A stretch of 64,000 nucleotides of DNA. It comes from Spirosoma aureum (GTDB taxonomy: Bacteria; Bacteroidota; Bacteroidia; Cytophagales; Spirosomataceae). Position 1 is the first letter of the stretch, and each line of letters begins with the position of its first letter. Positions 9,004-21,023 of this stretch are shown piece after piece. Under the pieces are notes generated by a model. The model made no database searches. It saw only the letters and a list, made by a program, of their open reading frames with translations, and was not told where the DNA came from. Both the position numbers and the translations under genes were made by a program. The stretch is taken from NCBI RefSeq assembly GCF_011604685.1, contig NZ_CP050063.1, forward strand, positions 8,349,001 to 8,413,000. Reading direction: 5' to 3'.

Positions 9004-9467
9004 CGTTTGTAACGATCGTTTACTCTCTGATACAAATCAGCGGGTACTTTCGTTTCCATAGTGGGTACTTTGGGCTGCGGTTTCACCCAGTCCAGGTAAC
9101 CTTTTGCCCAGACGTAGGCTAGTCCAAGAGCCAGGATTGCGACGAATAAAAACGCTTCCGTCAGTGCAAACCAACCCCATAAACCGCCCGTCTCCCGAAT
9201 CAGAGCCGCCTGCCCAAACACCGTAGCCCACGGAAACAGAAATACGAGTTCGACATCGAACAGCACAAATACCAGAGCTACTACATAAAACCGGATATTA
9301 AACTGAACGTTAGCATTACCGACTGGCTCCTCACCCGACTCGTAGGTGCTATTCTTTTCGACATTCGGGCGGTTCGGGCGGAGCAGTCGTGCCCCAAACA
9401 ACACGACGCCAATAAAGGCGAACGCAGCCAGAATGAACAATAGAATAATGCCAAAGTCGGACAGCAT
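9000..9467 (-). CDS. nuoA: NADH-quinone oxidoreductase subunit A
   Basis: Membrane subunit of complex I, three transmembrane helices (about residues 4-26, 62-84 and 97-117). The family signature is present: [20 protein letters not shown], then [18 protein letters not shown] with the conserved acidic DVE in helix 2. 155 residues, typical for Bacteroidota. It is the first gene of the cluster nuoA - unknown - nuoB - unknown. The 130-base gap upstream should hold the promoter; I found no perfect -7 box in it. Confidence 0.95.
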   Translation of the reverse strand: MLSDFGIILLFILAAFAFIGVVLFGARLLRPNRPNVEKNSTYESGEEPVGNANVQFNIRFYVVALVFVLFDVELVFLFPWATVFGQAALIRETGGLWGWFALTEAFLFVAILALGLAYVWAKGYLDWVKPQPKVPTMETKVPADLYQRVNDRYKR

Positions 9468-9597
9468 GGCTTTTTACAGGATGCGGTTATGATTTGCAGT
9501 ATACGGGTTATGCTATACAGTAGCTAACCTGACTGTATGTTGCTGGATCAGCTAGTATATAGCCCAAACGATAGATCGTATTCCGTATGAAGGAAAC

Positions 9598-10206
9598 TTA
9601 TTTTTTCTTTTTCGGATACAGGTTATAAACAATCGACGCCTGGAAAACGCGATTCTGATAGGTTGCAGTTGCTTCTGGCGAAACATTCGTCAGGCCATAA
9701 ATGTAGCGAAGATGCAGGCTAAACTTATCGAGCATATCCAGAAAGTCGTAATGTACGCCAAGGATTACGCCCAGGTCATTGTTCCTGCCCGGCCCAGTAC
9801 TGGACCCTGAGTTCAACGCATAACTAAACTCAGGCCCAGCCTGTATGGTCAGTCCTTCGGTCGGAATATAGCCAAACAGGATCGGTACACTTAAATACGT
9901 ATAGGTGTTATTTATGGTCAGACGTGCAGCATTGGTCTGTTCAACCTGAAACGCGCCCCCTTTTACATTGAGCATGAGCTCGGGTTGCAGGACGAGTCTA
10001 TGAAGCCGGTATCGGTACATAATACCAATATTGGGGTCCAGATTCTGCTTGGGAATGTTGACACTCGTGCCCGAAAGGCTTAGTCGCGTTAACGACCCGC
10101 CCACTTTCACACCAAAATGCCCACCAACGGGTTTATTGCTCTGCGCCCGCAAAACCATGGGCGAACCGAATAAAAAAATAAGTAGTAGTAGTCGGGAAAC
10201 CTGCAT
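9598..10206 (-). CDS. Outer-membrane beta-barrel protein (OMP_b-brl family)
   Basis: 202 residues with a signal peptide ending VLRAQ (about residue 22). The rest shows alternating amphipathic strands typical of eight-stranded Bacteroidota porin-like barrels: GHFGVKVGGSLTRLSLSG, MYRYRLHRLVLQPELMLN, YLSVPILFGYIP and FSLHLRYIYGLTNVSP. The PILFGY and LQPEL patterns are usual in the PF13568 family. It probably sits in the outer membrane; function and ligand are unknown. It is separated from nuoA by 130 bases and from the yqgE-like gene by 117 bases, so it is likely its own unit. Confidence 0.8.
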   Translation of the reverse strand: MQVSRLLLLIFLFGSPMVLRAQSNKPVGGHFGVKVGGSLTRLSLSGTSVNIPKQNLDPNIGIMYRYRLHRLVLQPELMLNVKGGAFQVEQTNAARLTINNTYTYLSVPILFGYIPTEGLTIQAGPEFSYALNSGSSTGPGRNNDLGVILGVHYDFLDMLDKFSLHLRYIYGLTNVSPEATATYQNRVFQASIVYNLYPKKKK

Positions 10207-10323
10207 ACAAAACTGATGGAAGGAAGTTGACCTTCCAATAACGGCTGATTATCCGGAAACGCCGGACCGCCGACAAAATTGGTGAAAAAAGTTAAGATAT
10301 TACCCTTGCGGCTATGATCAGGA

Positions 10324-10884
10324 TTAATTCAACCGAGGGTCGACCGGGTAATGGGCTATCGATTTAAACTCACCACCCATTCGCTTGAGCACTCCGCGCC
10401 AGAACTGATCGGCGGGTGTTTCGAACAGGAAGGTGGCATCGGCGCGGCTCACGATCCACGCTTTCTGGTCCAGTTCACCGGCCAGTTGCCCGGCATCCCA
10501 ACCCGAGTAGCCCACAAAAAACCGGATGTCACGCTCAGTGAGGGTGCCAACATTAATGGCCTGTTTCACCTGTTCAAAATCACCACTCCAATATAAACCA
10601 CTCGTTACCCGAATAGAACCATCGATCAAATCGGGCCGACGATGAATAAAATGCAGTGTATTCTGCTGCACCGGGCCGCCAATAAACAAGGACTGAGTCG
10701 TATAGACATCGTCAATGACATCCCCTAATTGTAAATCCGTAGTCTGGTTCAGTACCAAACCGAATGTACCAGCGGGGCTATGTTCACAGACCAGCACAAC
10801 GCTACGGTCAAAATTAGTGTCGCCCATAAATGGCTCGGCAATCAACAGACTGCCATTCGTAACGGGTAGCGTGTTGGCATTCAT
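10324..10884 (-). CDS. YqgE/AlgH family protein
   Basis: 186 residues of the conserved YqgE/AlgH (DUF179) family: the opening GSLLIAEPFMGDTNFDRSVV, the GTFGLVLNQTT block, and FFVGYSGWDAGQLAGELDQ near residue 120. Cytoplasmic protein of uncertain role; AlgH was named for alginate regulation in Pseudomonas, but the molecular function is not settled. Length and motif order are normal. No operon partner is evident: 141 bases separate it from the DUF4230 gene. Confidence 0.9.
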   Translation of the reverse strand: MNANTLPVTNGSLLIAEPFMGDTNFDRSVVLVCEHSPAGTFGLVLNQTTDLQLGDVIDDVYTTQSLFIGGPVQQNTLHFIHRRPDLIDGSIRVTSGLYWSGDFEQVKQAINVGTLTERDIRFFVGYSGWDAGQLAGELDQKAWIVSRADATFLFETPADQFWRGVLKRMGGEFKSIAHYPVDPRLN

Positions 10885-11025
10885 AGCCCTCGAAATGTTA
10901 AAGATTGTTACGTTAAAAACGACATATTAAAGACGATGTTACCAAAATGATGCCGAAAATTATCGCGTTTGCCGACAAGTATTTTTTATACGGATAATTA
11001 ATTGACATGGATTCCCTGAAGACCC

Positions 11026-11619
11026 TTATCGTTGGAAGGTGAGCCGCACTTTTCGACCCGAAATTCGTTCGAGTAACGGCTTCAGCATCTGATCGGCATT
11101 ATGGCGTGTCTGATCCAGAATTCCGCCGTTTAGCGCCGACTGTCGAATCTGTCGTTCAGCCTGCCGGTAAGCGTCGCTAACCAACTGCGATTGATCCAGA
11201 AACGAGAACCTCGTATCATAGACCCGCGACCGGTCATGGTTAATTTTCCAGCTACAAAGCTCCGGTTTGGGCAGCAGGACCACTACCGAATCGCCCTCGG
11301 CCTGAATATCCTCCGGCTTGATTTGGGTAAGGTCAATGCAGCCCGTTGCCTGCCCTTCTACAATCAACACGGCGTTAGCATTAGGCAGAAATGTATTGAT
11401 CTGTTCGTGCTCAATAATATCCTTGAACGTATAACTCACCAGTTCCAGTTTTCCCAGCGCCATCACTTCTTTAAGCACGATACGCTGCGTCGTTTTGTCA
11501 CCGCGCCGAAATCGGCTCATCACATCACTTCCGCGAATCTGCTCCCAGATGGCGATCAGCCCCGCTACCAGAATAGCGACTATAAACAGGCGAAGCAGCG
11601 TATTTAAAAACCGAGACAT
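11026..11619 (-). CDS. DUF4230 domain protein, membrane-anchored
   Basis: 197 residues. One N-terminal transmembrane helix (about residues 8-26), then an extracytoplasmic DUF4230 domain recognised from the pattern VLKEVMALGKLELVSYTFKD, an ILVEGQATGCIDLTQI-like strand and the VVLLPKPEL block. DUF4230 proteins are common in Bacteroidota and Firmicutes and have no known activity. It lies downstream of hemA on the same strand, but a strong hairpin between the two genes (11638-11671) suggests separate transcription or strong attenuation. Confidence 0.85.
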   Translation of the reverse strand: MSRFLNTLLRLFIVAILVAGLIAIWEQIRGSDVMSRFRRGDKTTQRIVLKEVMALGKLELVSYTFKDIIEHEQINTFLPNANAVLIVEGQATGCIDLTQIKPEDIQAEGDSVVVLLPKPELCSWKINHDRSRVYDTRFSFLDQSQLVSDAYRQAERQIRQSALNGGILDQTRHNADQMLKPLLERISGRKVRLTFQR

Positions 11620-11637
11620 AGAAAGTGCGTAAAAAGC

Positions 11638-11671
11638 AAAACTCCCAAATCATTAACGATTTGGGAGTTTT
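11638..11671 (-). terminator. Terminator hairpin after hemA
   Basis: Perfect 14-bp inverted repeat (11638-11651 with 11658-11671, 6-base loop). On the minus strand the 3' arm ends in TTTT, followed by GCTTTTTACG. It lies 19 bases past the hemA stop. Confidence 0.85.
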
Positions 11672-11690
11672 GTCAGTATCAATAGACTAA

Positions 11691-12974
11691 TCAATGTGTG
11701 TGTTTGTATTCGTCAGCGGGCTGTTTTTCCAAATCAAATAAATCGTTCAGAACGTCGATCAGCGTTTCGGCTTCTCCCCGTTTACAGGCGGCTTTCAGTT
11801 GAAGAACAGGCAGCTTGATAATCTTCTGCATGATACCCCGCGTAATTTTGTCCACTTTTTCAGACTCATCGGGGGTCAGGTGCTTCAGGTGACGGGCAAT
11901 TTCATCCCGGCGAATCTGCTCCAGTGCGTTCTTCAGTTTATTGATCGTTGGCGAAACAACCATTTCCTTCGACCAGTCGCCGAATTCGGCCACGGCCTGC
12001 GCCACAATGGCTTCAACCTGCGGAATGGCGGCTAAACGTTGGTTCAGTGCTTCATCGGCCCGGTTACGGATATGATCAATATTATAAACCAGTACGCCCG
12101 GAATCTGCTCAACAGCAGCATCGACACTACGCGGAACAGACAGGTCAATAAAATATTTATAGGTCAGTACATTTAACTCCTTCAATAATGCCGGCGTAAT
12201 TAACGGCTCATCGCGCATAACCGATGAAATAATCACATCGGCCCGACGAATTTCATCGGTCAGATTCGCAAAATCAGCAATGCGGAAGCCATGTTTCTGC
12301 GCTAATGCTTCGGTTTTAGCCTGAGTCCGGTTGCAAAGCGTTATGTTTTTCATGTTCCTGGCTTCCAGGTTCATGCAGACATCGGCTCCAATTTCCCCTA
12401 AGCCGATTACCAGAACATTCGGATTCTGGTTGTCGCCAACTAATTCGTCGATTAAATCTACGGCTGCGTAGGAAACCGAAGCGGCTCCATCGCGGAAAGC
12501 AGTTTCCTGGGCTACCCGCTTGTTCGTAAAGAAAATAGTGTGCATCAGCCGGTGCAGAAACGGCCCGGCCATGTCAAGATCAGCCGACCACTGGTAGGCC
12601 TGCTTCACCTGATTAGGAATCTGCATATCGCCAACTACCTGCGAATGCAGGCCAACGCATACCTCAAACAGATGCTGAACGGCATCGGAATGTGCATTGA
12701 AAAACTGGAAATAAGGCAAATACTGATCCATCTCAGTCAAGCCTTTTTCTATCAGCAACAAGCGAGCTATATCGGCGTTAAGATCCTGCTCGAACGCGTA
12801 ATAGACTTCAGTACGGTTGCATGTTGATACAACGAGCAGATCCGATAAGCCAAAAAAATCCCGCAACCGAAGCATCAGCCTCTTTGCTTCATCTTCGTTA
12901 AGTGCAATTAGTTCCCGTACCCGGAGAGGAGCCGTTTTATGGGATAAACTAATTGATTTGAAAGTGTCTAACAT
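11691..12974 (-). CDS. hemA: Glutamyl-tRNA reductase
   Basis: First committed step of C5-pathway tetrapyrrole synthesis: glutamyl-tRNA is reduced by NADPH to glutamate 1-semialdehyde. The nucleophilic cysteine is Cys52 in STCNRTE. The substrate region QVVGDMQIPNQVKQAY follows near residue 110-130. The NADPH-binding VIGLGEIGADVC is near residue 190, and a C-terminal dimerisation helix ends the protein. At 427 residues it is of normal length. A probable promoter lies 36 bases upstream and a terminator directly downstream, so it appears monocistronic; no hemC, hemD or hemL is in the window. Confidence 0.96.
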   Translation of the reverse strand: MLDTFKSISLSHKTAPLRVRELIALNEDEAKRLMLRLRDFFGLSDLLVVSTCNRTEVYYAFEQDLNADIARLLLIEKGLTEMDQYLPYFQFFNAHSDAVQHLFEVCVGLHSQVVGDMQIPNQVKQAYQWSADLDMAGPFLHRLMHTIFFTNKRVAQETAFRDGAASVSYAAVDLIDELVGDNQNPNVLVIGLGEIGADVCMNLEARNMKNITLCNRTQAKTEALAQKHGFRIADFANLTDEIRRADVIISSVMRDEPLITPALLKELNVLTYKYFIDLSVPRSVDAAVEQIPGVLVYNIDHIRNRADEALNQRLAAIPQVEAIVAQAVAEFGDWSKEMVVSPTINKLKNALEQIRRDEIARHLKHLTPDESEKVDKITRGIMQKIIKLPVLQLKAACKRGEAETLIDVLNDLFDLEKQPADEYKHTH

Positions 12975-13321
12975 TGTTACGAATCACACTAATCAGCCAA
13001 TGGCCAGTGCAAAATTACGGTACAATTACCGGAGATGGAAACAGAGTGTACGATCGGTTTCACTATTTAGAATTCATCCAAATAGTAAGCTCATTTCTTT
13101 GCTGAATCCTATTCCTGTTTTTAACACGTATTGCTGCTCAGACGTTCGATTTTACACAATAAACTCATTTTTAACGTTTACACTTGGAGGGCCTGAGCAG
13201 TTACCACACCAATACGAGCAAACAAGCTGATTAGTTGCTTGTTGCCCCTATATTTACTAATGTAAAAAGGCTGCTATTTAGGTAGATTTTAAAATCGTAA
13301 CCCGATTGGCGGAACACAGAC
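12975..13321. other. Divergent intergenic region between hemA and a histidine kinase gene
   Basis: 347 bases with no credible gene. It holds the hemA promoter on the minus strand (13010-13041). A 7-bp inverted repeat, ACTATTT / AAATAGT (13062-13068 and 13080-13086), might be a regulator site. A weak -7-like TATATTTA at 13249-13256 could serve the kinase gene. Nothing else stands out. Confidence 0.5.
13010..13041 (-). promoter_or_regulatory. Probable hemA promoter
   Basis: Minus strand: perfect -7 box TAATTTTG (13010-13017), with TTTCC (13037-13041) about 20 bases upstream as a weak -33 element. Predicted start of transcription about 30 bases before the hemA ATG. Confidence 0.6.
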
Positions 13322-14560
13322 ATGCTGAAATCATTCGATATCTATAATCAGAATAATATCCTTAAGATAATCGTTGCGCTCAACCTGTTGTTGGTAGGAA
13401 CGGGGTCACTATTGTATACAAACCGGCTCATCACAAAACTGGAAACCCGCGAACAGCAATATGTACAACTTTACGCAAAAACCATTGCTTACTTAGTTGA
13501 CCCCAATCACTTCGATTCTGGCGACCTGACATTTGTGACCAGTGAGATTCTTGAGGCAAACCGTACTGTTCCAGCCATCTATGTCGATCCCAATGGGCAG
13601 ATATCTAAACCGCTCAATATCGATTTTCCAGATAACCTGGCGGACAATGAAAAGGAGCAGTATCTAAGGCAGAGGATCGTTGACATGCGTAAACGGCACC
13701 CCCCCCTAGTCGTTGAGGTCGGTAATGGTGTGCGAGGATTGGTTTATTACGATAACTCTAATCTTCTCAGACAAATGGCCTATTTCCCTTATGTGCTACT
13801 GGCCATTCTGACGGCTTTAGGCGTGCTGGCTTACTTGGCGTTCAGTTCGTCGCGTCGGGCCGAGCAAAATCGGGTGTGGGTAGGGCTGGCCAAAGAAACG
13901 GCCCACCAGCTAGGCACGCCCATGTCGTCGCTGATGGCGTGGGTGGAGTATATGCGATCAGACCCGGCCCAATACGACGAGTCAATTACAGACGAGATTG
14001 AAAAAGACGTTCGACGGCTGGAAACCATTACGGCCCGATTCTCGAGCATCGGTTCTATTCCTACGCTGAAAGACGAAGATATTACGGATGTGATCGAACA
14101 GTTTACGGGCTATCTGGCGAAGCGAATTTCGACGAAAGTCAAGATGAGCATGACCAGTCAGTTACCCCCTGGCGAGACGGTTAAAATCAATAAATTACTG
14201 TTCGAATGGGTTATCGAGAACATTTGCAAAAACGCGGTCGATGCCATGAAGGGTGTCGGTGAGTTGAGGCTTAACATACTGGCTTTACCCAATCATGAAA
14301 TAGCCATCGATATTACGGATACAGGAAAGGGCATTCCCAAAGCCAGTATGCAAAAAGTATTTACGCCGGGTTTCAGTACGAAAAAACGCGGCTGGGGATT
14401 GGGTCTGACGCTGGCCAAACGAATTGTTGAGGAATACCACAACGGGCGTCTGTTCGTTAAAAGCTCAGAAGTTGGCAAGGGAACAACGTTCCGGATTGTG
14501 CTGAATGCCGACAAAGAAAAGAAAGCCGTGGAACCACAGCCTTCCGTCAAAGAAGCGTAA
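13322..14560 (+). CDS. Membrane sensor histidine kinase
   Basis: 412 residues. Two transmembrane helices (about residues 15-35 and 158-178) enclose a periplasmic sensor domain of about 120 residues. Then come a HisKA-like helix pair with the H box AKETAHQLGTPMSSL (phosphoacceptor His near residue 195) and a HATPase_c domain: N box ENICKNAVDAM near 302, G1 DTGKGIPKA, G2 GWGLGLTLAKR. The HQLGTP form of the H box is frequent in Bacteroidota kinases. No receiver protein follows directly. The sigma-54 response regulator at 16261-17412 on the other strand, two genes away, is a possible partner (inference). The gene ends 11 bases before the convergent lipoprotein gene. Confidence 0.92.
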   Translation: MLKSFDIYNQNNILKIIVALNLLLVGTGSLLYTNRLITKLETREQQYVQLYAKTIAYLVDPNHFDSGDLTFVTSEILEANRTVPAIYVDPNGQISKPLNIDFPDNLADNEKEQYLRQRIVDMRKRHPPLVVEVGNGVRGLVYYDNSNLLRQMAYFPYVLLAILTALGVLAYLAFSSSRRAEQNRVWVGLAKETAHQLGTPMSSLMAWVEYMRSDPAQYDESITDEIEKDVRRLETITARFSSIGSIPTLKDEDITDVIEQFTGYLAKRISTKVKMSMTSQLPPGETVKINKLLFEWVIENICKNAVDAMKGVGELRLNILALPNHEIAIDITDTGKGIPKASMQKVFTPGFSTKKRGWGLGLTLAKRIVEEYHNGRLFVKSSEVGKGTTFRIVLNADKEKKAVEPQPSVKEA

Positions 14561-14571
14561 CGAATAGCCTT

Positions 14572-15114
14572 TTAGTTAGGAAACGGTACGCTAATTGTAT
14601 CGGTTTCGACCACATTGCTTTCATTTAGACTCCGATCCCGAATCTTGATCTGAAACTTCGTCGGATACATCTTAAAGCTAGAGCCATACGTAAAGATTTG
14701 TCGAAAATCGATCGTTCCTTCAATAGCGCCCTTCGGCTTCCCTTTTGTCAGGTCAGGAAAAAATAAAACCTTGTTGACATCCTGAACAAGTTCTACGTAT
14801 TGTTTATTGATCAATCGAAAGGTACGAATCTGATAGTTTCCCCAGCCACCATTCTGGGCATAACGGGCTGAGTCAGCTTTAGGTACAGGAATATCATTCC
14901 CCAGATTACCATCGCCATCTTTGAAACCAATGGTAAGTACTACCGAATCGCGCTTAGCGGCACCAACGCCGGTACCAGCCGCAATGGTGTACTTGAAAAT
15001 CCCTTTAAAATCAGCCGATGGTGTATCAGGATAGTTTGGCTCGTTAAAACAGGACGATAGTGTCAGGGCGATTCCCAATACCAGGAGATACGGTTGAATT
15101 AGTTGCCGTTGCAT
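14572..15114 (-). CDS. Lipoprotein of unknown function
   Basis: 180 residues from the ATG at 15114; the frame extends 7 residues further to a TTG, which would spoil the signal peptide. It has a hydrophobic segment and the lipobox LSSC with Cys22, so it is probably an outer-membrane or periplasmic lipoprotein. The mature part has a SDSVVLTIGFKDGDGNLG-like strand with acidic DGDGN, then KFQIKIRDRSLNES near the end. Together these suggest an Ig-like beta-sandwich common in Bacteroidota lipoproteins. No known function. It is divergent from the LuxE-like gene with a 54-base shared promoter region. Confidence 0.75.
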   Translation of the reverse strand: MQRQLIQPYLLVLGIALTLSSCFNEPNYPDTPSADFKGIFKYTIAAGTGVGAAKRDSVVLTIGFKDGDGNLGNDIPVPKADSARYAQNGGWGNYQIRTFRLINKQYVELVQDVNKVLFFPDLTKGKPKGAIEGTIDFRQIFTYGSSFKMYPTKFQIKIRDRSLNESNVVETDTISVPFPN

Positions 15115-15168
15115 ACTGTTGTACTCGTAGTGCAAATAAAACGTTTTGTTACTTTGTTTCTTTCATCA

Positions 15169-16227
15169 ATGCTTTCGACCGAGATAGCCTCATTTCGGCA
15201 ATCACTCCGCCAGCAAATTCTGTCTATACATTCTCGCCCGTCGGACCAGGGTCTGTTCGAGCAGCTTGCCTTAACCGTTTTCCGGTATCAGGCCCTTCAC
15301 AATCCCATTTACCGGGATTATCTACAGCACCTTGCTATTAAACCTGACCAGGTTACAGCCCTACGCCGGGTGCCTTTCATGCCAATCAGTTTCTTCAAAA
15401 ACCATAACATTCTGACGGGGTTTCAGCCGCAGCCAGATACGTTAACTTTTGCCAGTAGTGGAACAACCGGAGAACAGACAAGTCGCCATTTTGTATCCGA
15501 TCCGGACCTTTATGACGCCATTAGTATCGGTATTTTTGAGCAAACGTACGGTTCTCTTGGCAACTTCCACATTGTAGCTTTACTGCCATCGTATCTTGAA
15601 CGAAATAACTCGTCGCTGGTGTATATGGTTCAGCGATTTATGACCCAGACAGGTTCGGATAAATCTGGTTTTTTTCTCCACAACCACCATGAATTGACCG
15701 AGCAGCTCCGGCAACTTACGCAAGAACCTGATCAGAAAAAAATTCTGCTTGTTGGCGTTACGTTTGGCCTGCTGGATTGGGCCGAATCGGGGCAGGATTT
15801 ATCATTTCTGGGTCAAAACCCGAACCTGATCGTCATGGAAACGGGCGGCATGAAAGGTCGTCGTCAGGAATTACTACGCGAAGAGGTTCACCAGATCCTG
15901 ATAAAAGCGTTAGGCATTCAAACTGTTCACTCCGAATATGGTATGACCGAATTGCTTTCTCAGGCTTATTCCAACGGGAATGGCCTATTTCAGCCCAGCC
16001 CTACCCTACGTGTGTTTTTGCGTGACATTAACGACCCATTTTTGATATACCCCGATGATTATAAACGAACGGGCGGCATCAACGTCGTCGATTTAGCGAA
16101 TCTGGACTCCTGTTCGTTCATTGAAACGCAGGATTTAGGGCAGTATGATGGCAACGAAGGTGGTTTCCGTGTTATCGGCCGGTTCGACAATTCCGATGTC
16201 CGGGGCTGTAATCTGATGGTTATCTGA
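15169..16227 (+). CDS. LuxE-like acyl-protein synthetase / acyltransferase
   Basis: 352 residues from the ATG at 15169; the frame extends 22 residues upstream into the divergent promoter region and that part is unlikely to be translated. It matches the LuxE/acyl-protein synthetase family (PF04443), a branch of the adenylate-forming enzymes. Visible motifs are FASSGTTGEQTSRHF near residue 90 (P-loop-like SSGTTG), an ETGGMKGRRQ block, and HSEYGMTELLSQAYS near residue 245. In lux systems LuxE activates fatty acids; outside lux operons, as here with no luxC or luxD, the substrate is unknown. A near-consensus -7 box TTACTTTG lies at 15149-15156. Its stop codon is part of the hairpin shared with the convergent regulator gene. 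Confidence 0.85.
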   Translation: MLSTEIASFRQSLRQQILSIHSRPSDQGLFEQLALTVFRYQALHNPIYRDYLQHLAIKPDQVTALRRVPFMPISFFKNHNILTGFQPQPDTLTFASSGTTGEQTSRHFVSDPDLYDAISIGIFEQTYGSLGNFHIVALLPSYLERNNSSLVYMVQRFMTQTGSDKSGFFLHNHHELTEQLRQLTQEPDQKKILLVGVTFGLLDWAESGQDLSFLGQNPNLIVMETGGMKGRRQELLREEVHQILIKALGIQTVHSEYGMTELLSQAYSNGNGLFQPSPTLRVFLRDINDPFLIYPDDYKRTGGINVVDLANLDSCSFIETQDLGQYDGNEGGFRVIGRFDNSDVRGCNLMVI

Positions 16228-16257
16228 ACCACATCGGTCGCCTGCCGATGTGGTTCA
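16225..16257. terminator. Bidirectional hairpin between convergent genes
   Basis: Perfect 13-bp inverted repeat (16225-16237 with 16245-16257, 7-base loop). The left arm starts at the TGA of the LuxE-like gene and the right arm ends four bases before the stop of the response-regulator gene. There is no T run on either side, so it may work as a weak terminator or as mRNA 3'-end protection. Confidence 0.65.
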
Positions 16258-16260
16258 AAC

Positions 16261-17412
16261 CTATGCATAGGCTTTCACATCCTCCAGCGTAATTTCTTCG
16301 CCACACATGATCACCAGTCGCTCAACTACGTTGCGCAGTTCGCGAACGTTACCCGTCCAGGGCAGCGATTGGAGGTACATCATGGCATCAGGAGCCAGTT
16401 CTTTAACCGTTGAGCCATATTCGGTGGCAATATCATGTAAAAACTTCTCGGTCAGCAGCGGAATATCGGTACGGCGTTCGGCCAGGGGCGGAACATGAAT
16501 AACGATCACGCTCAGGCGATGGAATAAGTCTTCCCGGAAATTACCGTTCACAATTTCCTGCCGAAGATCTTTATTGGTAGCCGCAATGACCCTGACATTA
16601 ACTTTGATTTCTTTATCGCCCCCAACGCGGGTGATCTTGTTTTCCTGTAAAGCCCGGAGCACTTTCGCCTGTGCGGAAAGGCTCATATCGCCAATCTCGT
16701 CCAGAAATAATGTTCCACTGTCGGCCTGCTCAAATTTACCAACACGACGGGCACTGGCGCCGGTAAACGCTCCTTTTTCATGACCAAACAATTCACTCTC
16801 AATCAGTTCGCCGGGAATAGCCGCGCAGTTAACTTCAATAAGCGACTGATTTGACCGGCTGCCTTTCTCATGAATCTGCTTGGCTACCATCTCTTTACCC
16901 GAACCATTGGCTCCGGTTATAAGCACGCGGGCTTCCGTTGCCGCCACCCGATTGATGGTTTCTTTCACTTTCTGAATTGGGGCCGATTCACCAACAATCT
17001 CATTAAGCTTATAGATTCGTTTCTTCAGCGTCTTTGTTTCCTGCACGAGCTTGGCCCGTTCGATGGCATTCCGGACAGTGATGAGCAGGCGGTTCAGATC
17101 GGGTGGTTTGGTGATGAAATCAAAGGCTCCGCGCTTTGTGGCTTCAACCGCGTTTTCGACATTGCCGTAGGCCGAAATCATCACGAACTGAGTACCCTTG
17201 CTGGCTTCGTTTGCTTTCTGTAACAATTCCAGGCCGTCCATTTTGGGCATCCGGATATCACACAGCGCTACGTCGTAGCTCGTGCGCATGATCATGTCTA
17301 ACCCTTCTTCGCCGTCTTTGGCTTCGTCAACCTCGTAGCCTTCATACTCTAAAATATCGCGTAGAGCTGCCCGAATGCTCTTCTCGTCATCTACGATAAT
17401 CAATTTGGCCAT
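16261..17412 (-). CDS. Sigma-54-dependent response regulator lacking a DNA-binding domain
   Basis: 383 residues. The receiver domain (1-120) has phosphoacceptor Asp52 in ALCDIRMPKMDG, acidic pair Asp8-Asp9 and Lys in ITKPPD. The AAA+ sigma-54 interaction domain spans about 140-375, with Walker A GANGSGKEM and loop GAFTGA for sigma-54 contact. Further motifs are LFLDEIGDMSLSAQAKVLRA and the arginine-finger region VRELRNVVERLVI. The protein stops 10-15 residues later at DVKAYA, so the usual C-terminal Fis-type helix-turn-helix (about 50-60 residues in NtrC) is absent. FlgR of Helicobacter pylori is a known DNA-binding-free relative. A probable partner is the kinase at 13322. Confidence 0.93.
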   Translation of the reverse strand: MAKLIIVDDEKSIRAALRDILEYEGYEVDEAKDGEEGLDMIMRTSYDVALCDIRMPKMDGLELLQKANEASKGTQFVMISAYGNVENAVEATKRGAFDFITKPPDLNRLLITVRNAIERAKLVQETKTLKKRIYKLNEIVGESAPIQKVKETINRVAATEARVLITGANGSGKEMVAKQIHEKGSRSNQSLIEVNCAAIPGELIESELFGHEKGAFTGASARRVGKFEQADSGTLFLDEIGDMSLSAQAKVLRALQENKITRVGGDKEIKVNVRVIAATNKDLRQEIVNGNFREDLFHRLSVIVIHVPPLAERRTDIPLLTEKFLHDIATEYGSTVKELAPDAMMYLQSLPWTGNVRELRNVVERLVIMCGEEITLEDVKAYA

Positions 17413-17451
17413 GCGCGTGGGTATAGGTTTTGGCGTGCCGAAGCACTGGGA

Positions 17452-17484
17452 CGAAAATAGTAATTTTGCGTCTACAAGTGCAAA
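17452..17484 (-). promoter_or_regulatory. Possible promoter of the response-regulator gene
   Basis: Minus strand: TATTTTCG (17452-17459, one mismatch to TAnnTTTG) with TTTG (17481-17484) 21 bases upstream. About 40 bases before the ATG at 17412. Confidence 0.4.
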
Positions 17485-17630
17485 CGTAACTAATAAAGGA
17501 TTCTTAACACAGGGTTACAACGAATACAGATAGGATAGCTGGCTGCTATTTCCCTGTATCTGTTACAAACATCGCCATCATCACGTTTACCCCATTTTAG
17601 GTATCCTAAGAAGTAGTTAAGATGCATTTT

Positions 17631-20990
<3,360 letters not shown>

Positions 20991-21023
20991 TTATAAATTT
21001 AACCGCCTTACTACCTGAAACTC

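Noticed and set aside
12817..13230. 137-codon plus-strand frame over the hemA start
   Set aside because: It lies mostly antisense to hemA and its promoter and shows no domain; hemA is certain.
15169..16227. Bioluminescence (lux) gene
   Set aside because: Only the LuxE-like family is present; no luxA, luxB, luxC or luxD is nearby, and LuxE-like proteins are widespread without light production.
17461..17468. Perfect TAATTTTG box on the plus strand
   Set aside because: No -33 element and no plus-strand gene downstream before the antisense beta-galactosidase gene; likely chance in an A/T-rich promoter region.
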